Below are positions 46,465-54,735 of a stretch of DNA of 64,000 bases, one piece after another. The translations under genes and the position numbers were made by a program. How positions within the stretch are numbered: the first letter of the stretch is position 1; every line of letters begins with the position of its first letter. The DNA is from Flavobacteriales bacterium (GTDB taxonomy: Bacteria > Bacteroidota > Bacteroidia > Flavobacteriales_F > PHOS-HE28), in the NCBI GenBank assembly GCA_020635695.1, contig JACJZH010000013.1:1-64000 (forward strand). Direction: 5' to 3'. The notes beneath the pieces were generated by a model. That model had not been told where the DNA came from and ran no database searches. It saw nothing but the letters and a program-made list of their open reading frames with translations.

Positions 46465-47589
46465 TTGAGCGCTGCACGGACCGAGGTACGCGAGGTATGG
46501 GCCAACGGCCACCCGGTCTACCTGGGGCCGGGGTCGCTCGCCGCGCTCCAGCAGCGCCTGGACGGCATCGACGGTGATGTGCTGCACCTGGTGCTGGGCG
46601 ACAGCAACACCCTGCGCCATTGCCTGCCGGAGCTGCTGCGGCATGTGCCCGCGCTGCGCGAGGCGGAACTGATCGAGGTGCCGCCCGGCGAGGCCAGCAA
46701 GGACATCCGCGTCTGCTCGGACATCTGGCGGCACCTGCTGGAACGGGGCGCCGACCGGCAGGCGCTGCTCGTGTGCCTGGGGGGCGGGGTGGTCACCGAC
46801 CTCGGCGGCTTCGTGGCCGGCACCTACAAGCGCGGCATCCGCTTCGTGAACGTGCCCACCAGCCTCATGGGCATGGTGGACGCCGCCATCGGGGGCAAGA
46901 CCGGGGTGGACCTGGCCGGCGTGAAGAACATGGTGGGCCTGTTCCACGACCCGCTGGCGGTGCATGTGCACGTGCCCTTCCTCCGCACCCTGGGCAAGCG
47001 CGAACTGCTGAACGGCCTGGCCGAGATGATCAAGCACGGGCTGGTGGCCGATGCCGACCACTGGGAGGCCATCCTCCAGGCCCCGCTGCACGACCTGGAC
47101 GCCCTCACCCCGCTGATCGAACGCTCGGCCGAGATCAAGTGCGCCGTGGTGAAGGAGGATCCCCTGGACCTGGGCCACCGGAAGGTGCTGAACTTCGGGC
47201 ACACCATCGGCCACGCCATCGAGGCCCACAGCTGGGAGGGCGCCGGCCGCGGGCTGCTGCACGGCGAGGCCGTGGCGGCGGGCATGATCTGCGCGGCCTG
47301 GCTCAGCTGGCGGCGCGACGGGCTTCCCCGCGAGGAGCTGGACCGCATCACGGACCACCTGCTGGGGCTGTACAAGCCCTACCCCTTCGCCGCCGCCGAC
47401 GCCCACCGCCTGATCGAGCTGATGCGGCACGACAAGAAGAACGCCGAGGGAAGCTTCCGCTTCACGCTGTTGCACCGCATCGGCGAGGCGGTGGTGGACC
47501 AACGCATCACGCCCGCCCAGGTGAAGGAGGCGCTGGAGCACTACCACGACCTGGTGCGGCACCGGGCGCAAGGGGAGGAAGTGCCATGA
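46465..47589 (+). CDS. aroB: 3-dehydroquinate synthase
   Basis: AroB makes 3-dehydroquinate from DAHP in the shikimate pathway. Hallmarks are CLGGGVVTDLGGFVAGTYKRG (NAD site), AAIGGKTGVDL, the zinc ligands in NGLAEMIKHG, LNFGHTIGHAIE and LLHGEAVAAGM, and KKNAEGSFRFTLL. The start is uncertain. TTG at 46465 gives 374 residues and begins just before the family's usual N-terminus. The frame is open back to 46378. The stop overlaps the next gene as ATGA. Confidence 0.95.
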   Translation: MSAARTEVREVWANGHPVYLGPGSLAALQQRLDGIDGDVLHLVLGDSNTLRHCLPELLRHVPALREAELIEVPPGEASKDIRVCSDIWRHLLERGADRQALLVCLGGGVVTDLGGFVAGTYKRGIRFVNVPTSLMGMVDAAIGGKTGVDLAGVKNMVGLFHDPLAVHVHVPFLRTLGKRELLNGLAEMIKHGLVADADHWEAILQAPLHDLDALTPLIERSAEIKCAVVKEDPLDLGHRKVLNFGHTIGHAIEAHSWEGAGRGLLHGEAVAAGMICAAWLSWRRDGLPREELDRITDHLLGLYKPYPFAAADAHRLIELMRHDKKNAEGSFRFTLLHRIGEAVVDQRITPAQVKEALEHYHDLVRHRAQGEEVP

Positions 47590-49085
47590 AGTGGCTGCTC
47601 GTTGGGGTGTTGTGTGGTGGTGTGACTAGCCTTTCCGCCCAACCACCCTCGGTCTGGTCGCGTACCTATGATGAGCTACAGATGACCGAACAAGTGGGCG
47701 GAGTGGTGTGCCTGCCCGATACCACCTATCGCTTCATTTCCTCATGGTCCACTAGTGGTTCGGGAAGACTCAGGCCCACTGCGGTCGATCAGCTTGGTGA
47801 TACCCTTTGGCGCACTCCTACGCAGAATCCCAATGCGCGATATACCCCGGGAATAGCCAAAGTGGTCGAGCATCGTATGGATTCAACACTACTGTGGGCG
47901 GGAGCCGTGTTGGCCATCGGGTCGAACCTGCCGGATGGTGCCCTGCACTGTTTTTCTGATGCTGGCGACAGCCTATGGCTACGCGTCTATGCAACCCCTG
48001 GATTCGATGGATTCAATGGCATGGCCATGGTTGCGGACGGGAGTGCCTTACTGGCGGGGGTGTATGCGGTGGACGGAAGCTCCCCAAGCGATGCCTACGC
48101 CGTGCGTGTGGATGCCAACGGGGACACGCTCTGGACCCGGACCTACGGTGGCCCCAACACCACCGAGAATGCCTTCTGCGCGCGACCCACACCGGATGGC
48201 GGGTTCATCCTGAGTGGCTACCAGGTGCTGCCGGGCAACGACTACGAGATGCTCCTGCTGAAGCTGGACAGTGCGGGCAACCTGGAGTGGCAGGAGCACT
48301 ACGGCAGTCCCTGGGTGGACAACGCGGCCTTTGTGGAGGTGCTGCCGCAGGGCGGGTACATCATGGCCGGAGGGGAGCGGCTGAGCGCTACAGCACAGAA
48401 GCGGCCCGTCTTGTACCGGCTCGATGAACAGGGTACCGAGATCTGGTCGGTCGTATATGATGAAGAGCCGGACCGAAGTGTCTTGTTCACCGTACCTGTT
48501 CACATGGAGGACGGCGGGTTCGCCGTGGCCGGTGATCGCAACTTTGGTTCGCAGACGCATGGCCTGCTGCTGCGTACGGACAGCCTGGGCAGCATGCTGT
48601 GGAAGCGGACGTACAGCACCAACGCCGTTCGTGACCACTACATCTACGACCTGCGGCGCACGCTGGACGGGGGCTTCATCATGGCGGGCACCGCCTGGGA
48701 CAGCCTGTTGGTGAGCCAGGACGCCTGGCTGATCAAGACCGACAGCTTCGGGTGCCTGGTGCCGGGCTGCCAGATCTTCGACGGCCTGCAGGAGCAGCTC
48801 ACCGACCTGTCCGCTTCGCTGGCGATCTACCCCAACCCCGCGCAGGACCACGTGAACGTACGGCTGGAACTGCCGGCCACCCTGCGCGTGCAGGGCCCCC
48901 TGCGCCTGGCCGTCACCAGCCTGGACGGCCGCCTGGTGCATGAACGGCAGGTGCCCCTCACCTTCGGCCCCGTGCCCACTACGAACTGCCTATTACCCAC
49001 CGCCTCCTGGCCTTCCGGCACCTACTTCGTACACCTGCTGGAGGGCACGCGCTGGCTGGCGGGGGGGAAGGTGGTCAGGGAATGA
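47586..49085 (+). CDS. Secreted T9SS cargo protein, tandem paralogue A
   Basis: The 499-residue protein has a signal peptide (MKWLLVGVLCGGVTSLSAQ) and a body of repeated D-A-x-G-D-S/T-L-W-x-R-x-Y strands (VDANGDTLWTRTYGG, KLDSAGNLEWQEHYGS, RTDSLGSMLWKRTYS) each followed by DGGFI.AG. This is a beta-propeller of the type common in Bacteroidota. It ends in a type A sorting domain (IYPNPAQDHVNVRLEL ... WPSGTYFVHLLEG). It is translationally coupled to aroB by ATGA and followed by a close paralogue. Two blocks are nearly identical in DNA to paralogue B. Confidence 0.88.
   Translation: MKWLLVGVLCGGVTSLSAQPPSVWSRTYDELQMTEQVGGVVCLPDTTYRFISSWSTSGSGRLRPTAVDQLGDTLWRTPTQNPNARYTPGIAKVVEHRMDSTLLWAGAVLAIGSNLPDGALHCFSDAGDSLWLRVYATPGFDGFNGMAMVADGSALLAGVYAVDGSSPSDAYAVRVDANGDTLWTRTYGGPNTTENAFCARPTPDGGFILSGYQVLPGNDYEMLLLKLDSAGNLEWQEHYGSPWVDNAAFVEVLPQGGYIMAGGERLSATAQKRPVLYRLDEQGTEIWSVVYDEEPDRSVLFTVPVHMEDGGFAVAGDRNFGSQTHGLLLRTDSLGSMLWKRTYSTNAVRDHYIYDLRRTLDGGFIMAGTAWDSLLVSQDAWLIKTDSFGCLVPGCQIFDGLQEQLTDLSASLAIYPNPAQDHVNVRLELPATLRVQGPLRLAVTSLDGRLVHERQVPLTFGPVPTTNCLLPTASWPSGTYFVHLLEGTRWLAGGKVVRE
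48087..48380 (+). repeat. Near-identical block 1, copy in paralogue A
   Basis: These 294 bases match 49666-49959 with about four differences by eye. It covers two propeller blades. Confidence 0.88.
48579..49076 (+). repeat. Near-identical block 2, copy in paralogue A
   Basis: These 498 bases match 50161-50658 with roughly 20 differences, clustered in a few patches. It includes the last blade and the whole sorting domain. Confidence 0.88.
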
Positions 49086-49173
49086 GGGTCGTTCCGGATT
49101 ACCTTCCGTTCCCATGGACCGCGGTACCCAGGCCACACTGCCCTGTTCACTGGAACAGAACGCTGGAAGTGCC

Positions 49174-50670
49174 ATGAAGTGGCTGCTCGTTGGGCTGTTG
49201 TGTGGCGGTGTGCAGGTGATGCTGGCGCAGCCGACCCAAGGGTGGATGTACACCTATGATGACAGCGTCCGGACCAACGGGATCAGCAGTGTGGTCATTG
49301 AGCCGGATAGCGGGTATGTCTTCATCAATGTCACGTTCCTCAGCAACCCGGGAAGATCAACGTGGACCAGGGTCTCTGCGGATGGTGTCCTTGATTCATC
49401 CGTGCTCCTACGAGATAGCATCGGGGGCTTCCAGGGGGGCGGTTCACATAGCGTTGAGCGCCGTGATGATGGAAGCCTATGGTTCGCAGGAGGCAGGGTC
49501 TACTTCACTGGGACCCAACCTGATGGGCAATTGATCTGCTTCGATGAGCATGGTGATACGCTGTGGACACAGAGGTACGGCGGCCCAGGGTTTGAAGCAT
49601 TGAACGGGTTGGCATTGACCAGCGATGGTGGAGCATTGGCCGCAGGTGTCCGCCAGACCACCCAAAGCGATGCCTACGCCGTGCGTGTGGACGCCAATGG
49701 GGACACGCTCTGGACCCGCACCTACGGTGGCCCCAACACCACCGAGAATGCCTTCTGCGCGCGACCCACACCGGATGGCGGGTTCATCCTGAGTGGCTAC
49801 CAGGTGCTGCCGGGCAACGACTACGAGATGCTCCTGCTGAAGCTGGACAGTGCGGGCAACCTGGAGTGGCAGGAGCACTACGGCAGTCCCTGGGTGGACA
49901 ACGCGGCCTTTGTGGAGGTGCTGCCGCAGGGCGGGTACATCATGGCCGGAGGAGAGCGGATAAGTGCGGGTCAGGAACGTTTTCCTGTTCTGTACAGGCT
50001 TGAGGAGGACGGTTCGGTGGTCTGGTCTCAGAACTATGAAGACAGTACGCTCTTTGTCTTTTTCAGTGTACCTGTCCTCATGAGCGATGGGGGGTATGCG
50101 ATCTCAGGCGGTGGATACGACTGGGACAATGACAATCGCACCGGCATCCTCATGCGCACCGACAGCCTGGGCAACACGCTGTGGAAGCGCAGTTACAGCA
50201 CGAACGCCGTCCGTGACCACTACATCTACGACCTGCGGCGCACGCTGGACGGGGGCTTCATCATGGCGGGCACCGCCTGGGACAGCCTGTTGGTGAGCCA
50301 GGACGCCTGGCTGATCAAGACCGACAGCTTCGGGTGCCTGGTGCCGGGCTGCCAGGTCTTCGACGGCCTGCAGGAGCAGCTCACCGACCTGTCCGCTTCG
50401 CTGGCGATCTACCCCAACCCCGCGCAGGACCACGTGAACGTACGGCTGGAACTGCCGGCCACCCTGCGCGTGCAGGGCCCCCTGCGCCTGGCCGTCACCA
50501 GCCTGGACGGCCGCCTGGTGCATGAACGGCAGGTGCCCCTCGCCTTCGGCCCACTGCCCTTTGCGAACTGCCTATTGCCCACTGCCTCCTGGCCTTCCGG
50601 CACCTACTTCGTACACCTGCTGGAGGGCACGCGCTGGCTGGCGGGGGGGAAGGTGGTGGTCTCCCGGTAG
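49174..50670 (+). CDS. Secreted T9SS cargo protein, tandem paralogue B
   Basis: This 498-residue protein is the tandem partner of paralogue A, with the same signal peptide (MKWLLVGLLCGGVQVMLAQ), propeller strands and type A sorting domain. The N-terminal 160 residues and a roughly 65-residue segment near 265-330 differ strongly from A, while the remainder is nearly identical. The start is at the signal-peptide Met, since the frame upstream overlaps gene A. Its TAG stop lies inside the promoter-like box of aroA. Confidence 0.88.
   Translation: MKWLLVGLLCGGVQVMLAQPTQGWMYTYDDSVRTNGISSVVIEPDSGYVFINVTFLSNPGRSTWTRVSADGVLDSSVLLRDSIGGFQGGGSHSVERRDDGSLWFAGGRVYFTGTQPDGQLICFDEHGDTLWTQRYGGPGFEALNGLALTSDGGALAAGVRQTTQSDAYAVRVDANGDTLWTRTYGGPNTTENAFCARPTPDGGFILSGYQVLPGNDYEMLLLKLDSAGNLEWQEHYGSPWVDNAAFVEVLPQGGYIMAGGERISAGQERFPVLYRLEEDGSVVWSQNYEDSTLFVFFSVPVLMSDGGYAISGGGYDWDNDNRTGILMRTDSLGNTLWKRSYSTNAVRDHYIYDLRRTLDGGFIMAGTAWDSLLVSQDAWLIKTDSFGCLVPGCQVFDGLQEQLTDLSASLAIYPNPAQDHVNVRLELPATLRVQGPLRLAVTSLDGRLVHERQVPLAFGPLPFANCLLPTASWPSGTYFVHLLEGTRWLAGGKVVVSR
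49666..49959 (+). repeat. Near-identical block 1, copy in paralogue B
   Basis: This is the partner of 48087-48380, same orientation and length. The flanking sequence in the two genes is clearly divergent. Confidence 0.88.
50161..50658 (+). repeat. Near-identical block 2, copy in paralogue B
   Basis: This is the partner of 48579-49076. A long internal stretch covering the blade and PGCQ.FDGLQEQ region is identical apart from one base. Confidence 0.88.
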
Positions 50671-50675
50671 CTTTG
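50668..50675 (+). promoter_or_regulatory. Putative -7 box (TAGCTTTG) of aroA
   Basis: It is an exact TAnnTTTG match that contains the TAG stop of paralogue B and ends six bases before the GTG at 50682. A transcript from it would be nearly leaderless. Confidence 0.5.
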
Positions 50676-50681
50676 CCGGCC

Positions 50682-51887
50682 GTGGTCACCCTGCATCCGC
50701 CATCGGGTCCCGTTCGTGCGCGCATCGCGCTGCCCGGCAGCAAGAGCGTGGCCAACCGTGCGCTGGTGTGCGCGGCGCTGGCTGGCGAAACGTCCGTGGT
50801 GAAGGGTCTTCCCGCAGCGACCGACACCCGGATCCTGCAGCAGCTGTTGCAGGAACGCCCTGCCAGGATGCACTGCGGGCTGGGCGGTACCACGCTGCGG
50901 TTCGCGCTGGCCTGGGCGGCGGTGCAGGAAGGGGAGGAGCGGCTGGTGACCGGCGAAGCGGCCCTGCTGGCGAGGCCCCACCACGGCCTGGTGCAGGCGC
51001 TCTGCGAACTGGGCGCGGCGATCGACACCACGGCCTCCGGGTTCGTGGTGAAGGGCCGGCGCTTGCGGGGCGGGCCACTGGTCCTGGATTCCCCGCCCAG
51101 CAGCCAGTTCCTGAGCGCGCTGATGCTCGTGGCGCCAAGCTTCGAACAAGGTCTGGAGCTGCGCTGGACAGGCCGGCAGCTTTCACGCCCGTACGTACAC
51201 ATGACCGCCGCCGTGATGCAGGCGTTCGGGGTAAAGGTGGAAGCCAACGAGGACGTGATCCGGGTCCTTCCGGGAACCTACGCACCCGAGACCTTCACCG
51301 TGCCACCCGACTGGAGCGCAGCAGCGTTCTGGTTCCAGGTGGCGGCCCTGGTGCCAGGGTCCGAATTGCTGCTGGAAGGCCTCCGCGACGATGGCCTGCA
51401 GGGCGATGCGCAGGCGGCGGTCTTGTTCGCCCCGTGGACGACCACGGAGCAGCAAGGGGAAGGACTGCTGGTGAAGCACCGTTCCGGGGGAAAGGAGCAA
51501 CACCGTTCCGACCTGCGGGACACCCCGGACCTCTTCCAGCCGCTGGCCATGACCTGCGCGGGGCGGGGGGAAGGCGCCGTCCTCACCGGACTGGACAACC
51601 TGCATCTGAAGGAAAGCGACCGGCTGGCCGCCGTGCAGGAAGCGCTGGAACGCCTGGGGGCGCAGGTGCAGGTGGAGGGTGGCACGTTCACCCTGGAAGC
51701 GGGACAGCTTTCCACGGCACCCGAAGCGCCCTTCGATCCGCAACACGACCACCGCATGGCCATGTCGCTCGCGCCCCTGGCGGCGGTGTGCGGTGCGCTG
51801 CGGATCACCGATCCGGAGGTGGTCGCCAAGAGCTACCCGGCCTTCTGGCGGCACCTGGAGCAGGCCGGCTTCCGCGTGGAGCGGTGA
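50682..51887 (+). CDS. aroA: 3-phosphoshikimate 1-carboxyvinyltransferase (EPSP synthase)
   Basis: AroA condenses shikimate-3-phosphate with PEP. The 401-residue protein has ALPGSKSVANRAL, the PEP loop in CGLGGTTLRFALA, DSPPSSQFLSALMLV, LKESDRLAAVQEAL and HDHRMAMSLAPLA. It is a somewhat divergent Bacteroidota form (GGTTLRF rather than GNAGTAMR). The GTG start gives the normal distance to LPGSKS. An in-frame TTG at 50673 would overlap the promoter-like box. Confidence 0.94.
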   Translation: MVTLHPPSGPVRARIALPGSKSVANRALVCAALAGETSVVKGLPAATDTRILQQLLQERPARMHCGLGGTTLRFALAWAAVQEGEERLVTGEAALLARPHHGLVQALCELGAAIDTTASGFVVKGRRLRGGPLVLDSPPSSQFLSALMLVAPSFEQGLELRWTGRQLSRPYVHMTAAVMQAFGVKVEANEDVIRVLPGTYAPETFTVPPDWSAAAFWFQVAALVPGSELLLEGLRDDGLQGDAQAAVLFAPWTTTEQQGEGLLVKHRSGGKEQHRSDLRDTPDLFQPLAMTCAGRGEGAVLTGLDNLHLKESDRLAAVQEALERLGAQVQVEGGTFTLEAGQLSTAPEAPFDPQHDHRMAMSLAPLAAVCGALRITDPEVVAKSYPAFWRHLEQAGFRVER

Positions 51888-51900
51888 AGCGGCGATCCGC

Positions 51901-51908
51901 TACTTTCG
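51901..51908 (+). promoter_or_regulatory. Putative -7 box (TACTTTCG) of the large propeller gene
   Basis: It is an octamer match 18 bases before the ATG at 51927 and 13 bases after the aroA stop. Confidence 0.55.
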
Positions 51909-51926
51909 GGCAAAGCCCTGTACCGC

Positions 51927-54680
51927 ATGTTCCGAAGTCCCCTGGTGGTGGCGCTGGCCGCCCTGCTGTTCTCCGCCTGTTCCGACCAGCGTCCCGGTGA
52001 AGCGCCCATGGGCGTGGAGGACCACGACGGCCGCCGTGCGTGGGAGCATGCGCGCCTGCACGACCCCGCCACCGGCGAGATCCCGCGCGACATCCGGCGG
52101 TTGGAGCTGGCCTTCGCCAAGACGCTTCCGCACCGCAGCGGGCCGAAGAGCCTGACCTGGACGGCACGGGGCCCGCGCGATCGGGGTGGCCGCACCCGCG
52201 GCTTCGGCATCGACATCACCGACCCCAACGTGCTCGTGGCGGGAAGCGTCACCGGCGGCATCTGGCGCAGCACCGATGCGGGGCAGAGCTGGCAGAAGAC
52301 GCTGGCCCCGGCCTTCATCCAGAACATCAGCTGCCTGTCGCAGGACGTGCGCTCCGGCCAGGAGCAGACCTGGTACGCGGGCACCGGCGAGAACTACGGC
52401 GTGGTGAGCGGCACCAGCTTCAGCGCCCTGCTGCCCGGCGATGGCATCTTCAAGAGCACCGACGGCGGGCAGAGCTGGAGCCACCTGGCCAGCACCACCA
52501 TCAACGAGCCGCAGGAGTACACCCGCAACGGCTCCTTCAAGCAGGTGAACGCCGTGCTGGTGGACCCCACCCGCAACGACAGCGACGTGGTGCTGGCGGC
52601 GGTGCTCAACGGCATCTTCCGCAGCAACGACGGCGGGGACACCTGGCGCCCGGTGCTCGGGCTGGACACCACGATCAGCAACGTATCCACCTACACGGAC
52701 ATCCAGGTGACGCCCGATGGGGTGTGGTACGCGGCGGTGAGCAACGCCGGTCCTGCGGAAGGGCTGTGGCGCAGCACGGACGGGATCGCCTGGACGGCCA
52801 TCACGCCCGTGGGCTTTCCGGCCAACCCGCAGCGGTGCGTGCTGGCGATCGACCCCACGGACACCGACATCGTGTACTGGTTCCTGGAGTCGCCGGGAAC
52901 GGGCACCAACGGCCACTCCCTGTGGAAGTACACCTACCTGAGCGGCGATGGCAGCGGTGCAGGCGGGGACTGGGAGAACCGCAGCGCCAACCTGCCGAAC
53001 AGTCCCTGTACCGGCTACTTCGACTTCGACTTCGGGCCGATCAACACGCAGAGCGGCTACGACATGTGCATCGCGGTGGACCCCACCGACCCGGACGTGC
53101 TCTACATCGGCGGCACCAACGTGTACCGCAGCCTCAACGCCTTCGCCACCGGCGACAGCACCGCCTGGATCGGGGGCTACAAGTGCACGCCGAACGATCC
53201 GAAGGACTACGTGTACGACGGTCACCACCCCGACCAGCACAGCCTGCACTTCGACCCGGCGGACCCGACGCGCCTGTACAGCACGCACGACGGCGGCGTA
53301 AGCGTGACCACCGATGCGCTGGCCGACAGCGTGGTTTGGACCTCGATCAACGATGGCTACATCAGCTCGCAGTTCTACACCATCCACCTGGAGGAGGGTG
53401 CGGCCACGGGTCCGCACCTGATCGGCGGCACGCAGGATAACGGCACCTGGTACACGGACAGCAGCGACCCCAACGACAACTGGCACTACGTGCACCAGGA
53501 CGACGGCGCCTACGCCGGCCTGCCGGAAGGGCGTCCCTTCATCCTGGCCACCAGCCAGCGGGGGCGGTTGTACAAGAAGACCGTGGACGCCAACGGTACG
53601 GTGACCGGCTTCGAGCGCATCGATCCGGACGATGCCGGCAACGGCTACAACTTCATCAACCAGCACGTGCTGGACCCGCAGGACAACAACGTGATCTACT
53701 ACGTGTACGCCAACCGCGTGTACCGCAACACGGACCTGGCCGGCATCCCCGTCACCGGCAACTACTACGACCCGATCGGCACCAACTGGGAGGAGGTGGA
53801 TGGCGCGCGCCTGAACGCCGTGCAGCGGATCAGCGCACTGGACATCAGCCTGGCGGCGCCGGACGTGCTGTTCTACGGCATCACCGGCAAGCGCGTGTAC
53901 CGCTGCGACAGCCTGTGGACCAACCCGACGAAGACCGACATCACCGCCACGGAGCTGCCGGCGGCCTACGTGAGCTGCCTGGCGCCCAACGACCTGAACG
54001 CCGACGAATGGCTGCTGACCTACAGCAACTACGGCGTGAAGAGCGTGTGGCACACCACCGATGGCGGTTCCACCTGGACCAGCGTGAGCGGCAACCTGGA
54101 GCAGAACCCCGATGGCAGTGGCAACGGCCCGGCCGTGTTCTGGGGGTTGATCTACCCCACCTTCAACGGCACGGCCGACCGCTACTTCGTGGGCACCAGC
54201 ACCGGCCTCTACAGCACCGACCTGCTGGACGGCGACAACACGATCTGGGAGCAGGAAGGCGCCACCAGCATCGGCAACATCCCGGTGAACATGATGACGG
54301 CGCGCAACAGCGACGGCACCATCGCCATCGCCACGCACGGCAATGGGGTGTACTCCTCCAACCTGCCCGCGGCCCCCATCGGCATCGCGGACCCGGAGGG
54401 CGTGCTGGCCTTGTCGCCGCCCTGGCCCAACCCCGCCCCGGACCACGTCACCTTCACGCTATACACGCCCACGGCGTTACGCACGCATGAGGTGCGCGTG
54501 GTGGACCTGGGTGGCCGCACGGTGCTGCGCAGAAGCCTGGGCGGTCTGCCGCGCGGCAACAGCACCTGGCACTGGGACCTGAGGGGCGATGGGGGTGCTC
54601 GCGTTCCGGCTGGTACCTACCTGGTGGTGTTCTCCGGGACCGACGGCTCCCGCGTGCAGGCCCGTGTGATCGTTCCCTGA
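51927..54680 (+). CDS. Large sialidase/VPS10-like beta-propeller protein with C-terminal T9SS-type sorting domain
   Basis: The 917-residue protein carries many Asp-box/BNR-like motifs (GIWRSTDAGQSWQ, GIFKSTDGGQSWSH, GIFRSNDGGDTWRP, VWHTTDGGSTWTS), typical of a sortilin/sialidase-type multi-bladed propeller. The N-terminus MFRSPLVVALAALLFSAC has a lipobox-like FSAC, so it may be a lipoprotein. The C-terminal 90 residues (LSPPWPNPAPDHVTFTLYTP ... VPAGTYLVVFSGTDGS) form a T9SS type A/FlgD-like sorting domain. Having both signals is unusual. The propeller probably binds protein or glycan at the surface. No catalytic signature is visible. Confidence 0.88.
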   Translation: MFRSPLVVALAALLFSACSDQRPGEAPMGVEDHDGRRAWEHARLHDPATGEIPRDIRRLELAFAKTLPHRSGPKSLTWTARGPRDRGGRTRGFGIDITDPNVLVAGSVTGGIWRSTDAGQSWQKTLAPAFIQNISCLSQDVRSGQEQTWYAGTGENYGVVSGTSFSALLPGDGIFKSTDGGQSWSHLASTTINEPQEYTRNGSFKQVNAVLVDPTRNDSDVVLAAVLNGIFRSNDGGDTWRPVLGLDTTISNVSTYTDIQVTPDGVWYAAVSNAGPAEGLWRSTDGIAWTAITPVGFPANPQRCVLAIDPTDTDIVYWFLESPGTGTNGHSLWKYTYLSGDGSGAGGDWENRSANLPNSPCTGYFDFDFGPINTQSGYDMCIAVDPTDPDVLYIGGTNVYRSLNAFATGDSTAWIGGYKCTPNDPKDYVYDGHHPDQHSLHFDPADPTRLYSTHDGGVSVTTDALADSVVWTSINDGYISSQFYTIHLEEGAATGPHLIGGTQDNGTWYTDSSDPNDNWHYVHQDDGAYAGLPEGRPFILATSQRGRLYKKTVDANGTVTGFERIDPDDAGNGYNFINQHVLDPQDNNVIYYVYANRVYRNTDLAGIPVTGNYYDPIGTNWEEVDGARLNAVQRISALDISLAAPDVLFYGITGKRVYRCDSLWTNPTKTDITATELPAAYVSCLAPNDLNADEWLLTYSNYGVKSVWHTTDGGSTWTSVSGNLEQNPDGSGNGPAVFWGLIYPTFNGTADRYFVGTSTGLYSTDLLDGDNTIWEQEGATSIGNIPVNMMTARNSDGTIAIATHGNGVYSSNLPAAPIGIADPEGVLALSPPWPNPAPDHVTFTLYTPTALRTHEVRVVDLGGRTVLRRSLGGLPRGNSTWHWDLRGDGGARVPAGTYLVVFSGTDGSRVQARVIVP

Positions 54681-54705
54681 GCAACTTCCGTACGCGACCA
54701 TCCGC

Positions 54706-54713
54706 TAGCTTCG
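54706..54713 (+). promoter_or_regulatory. Putative -7 box (TAGCTTCG) of fhs
   Basis: It is an octamer match 22 bases before the fhs ATG. Confidence 0.55.
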
Positions 54714-54735
54714 CCCGACCACGCAAGGAACCACC

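Noticed and set aside
46197..46505. 102-residue minus-strand frame between a cargo gene and aroB
   Set aside because: Basic, low-complexity sequence with no signal or domain; it overlaps the probable aroB start and the cargo gene start.
48087..50658. Tandem cargo genes as an insertion sequence or CRISPR-like repeat
   Set aside because: The near-identical blocks lie inside coding frames with signal peptides and sorting domains. There is no transposase and no inverted ends.
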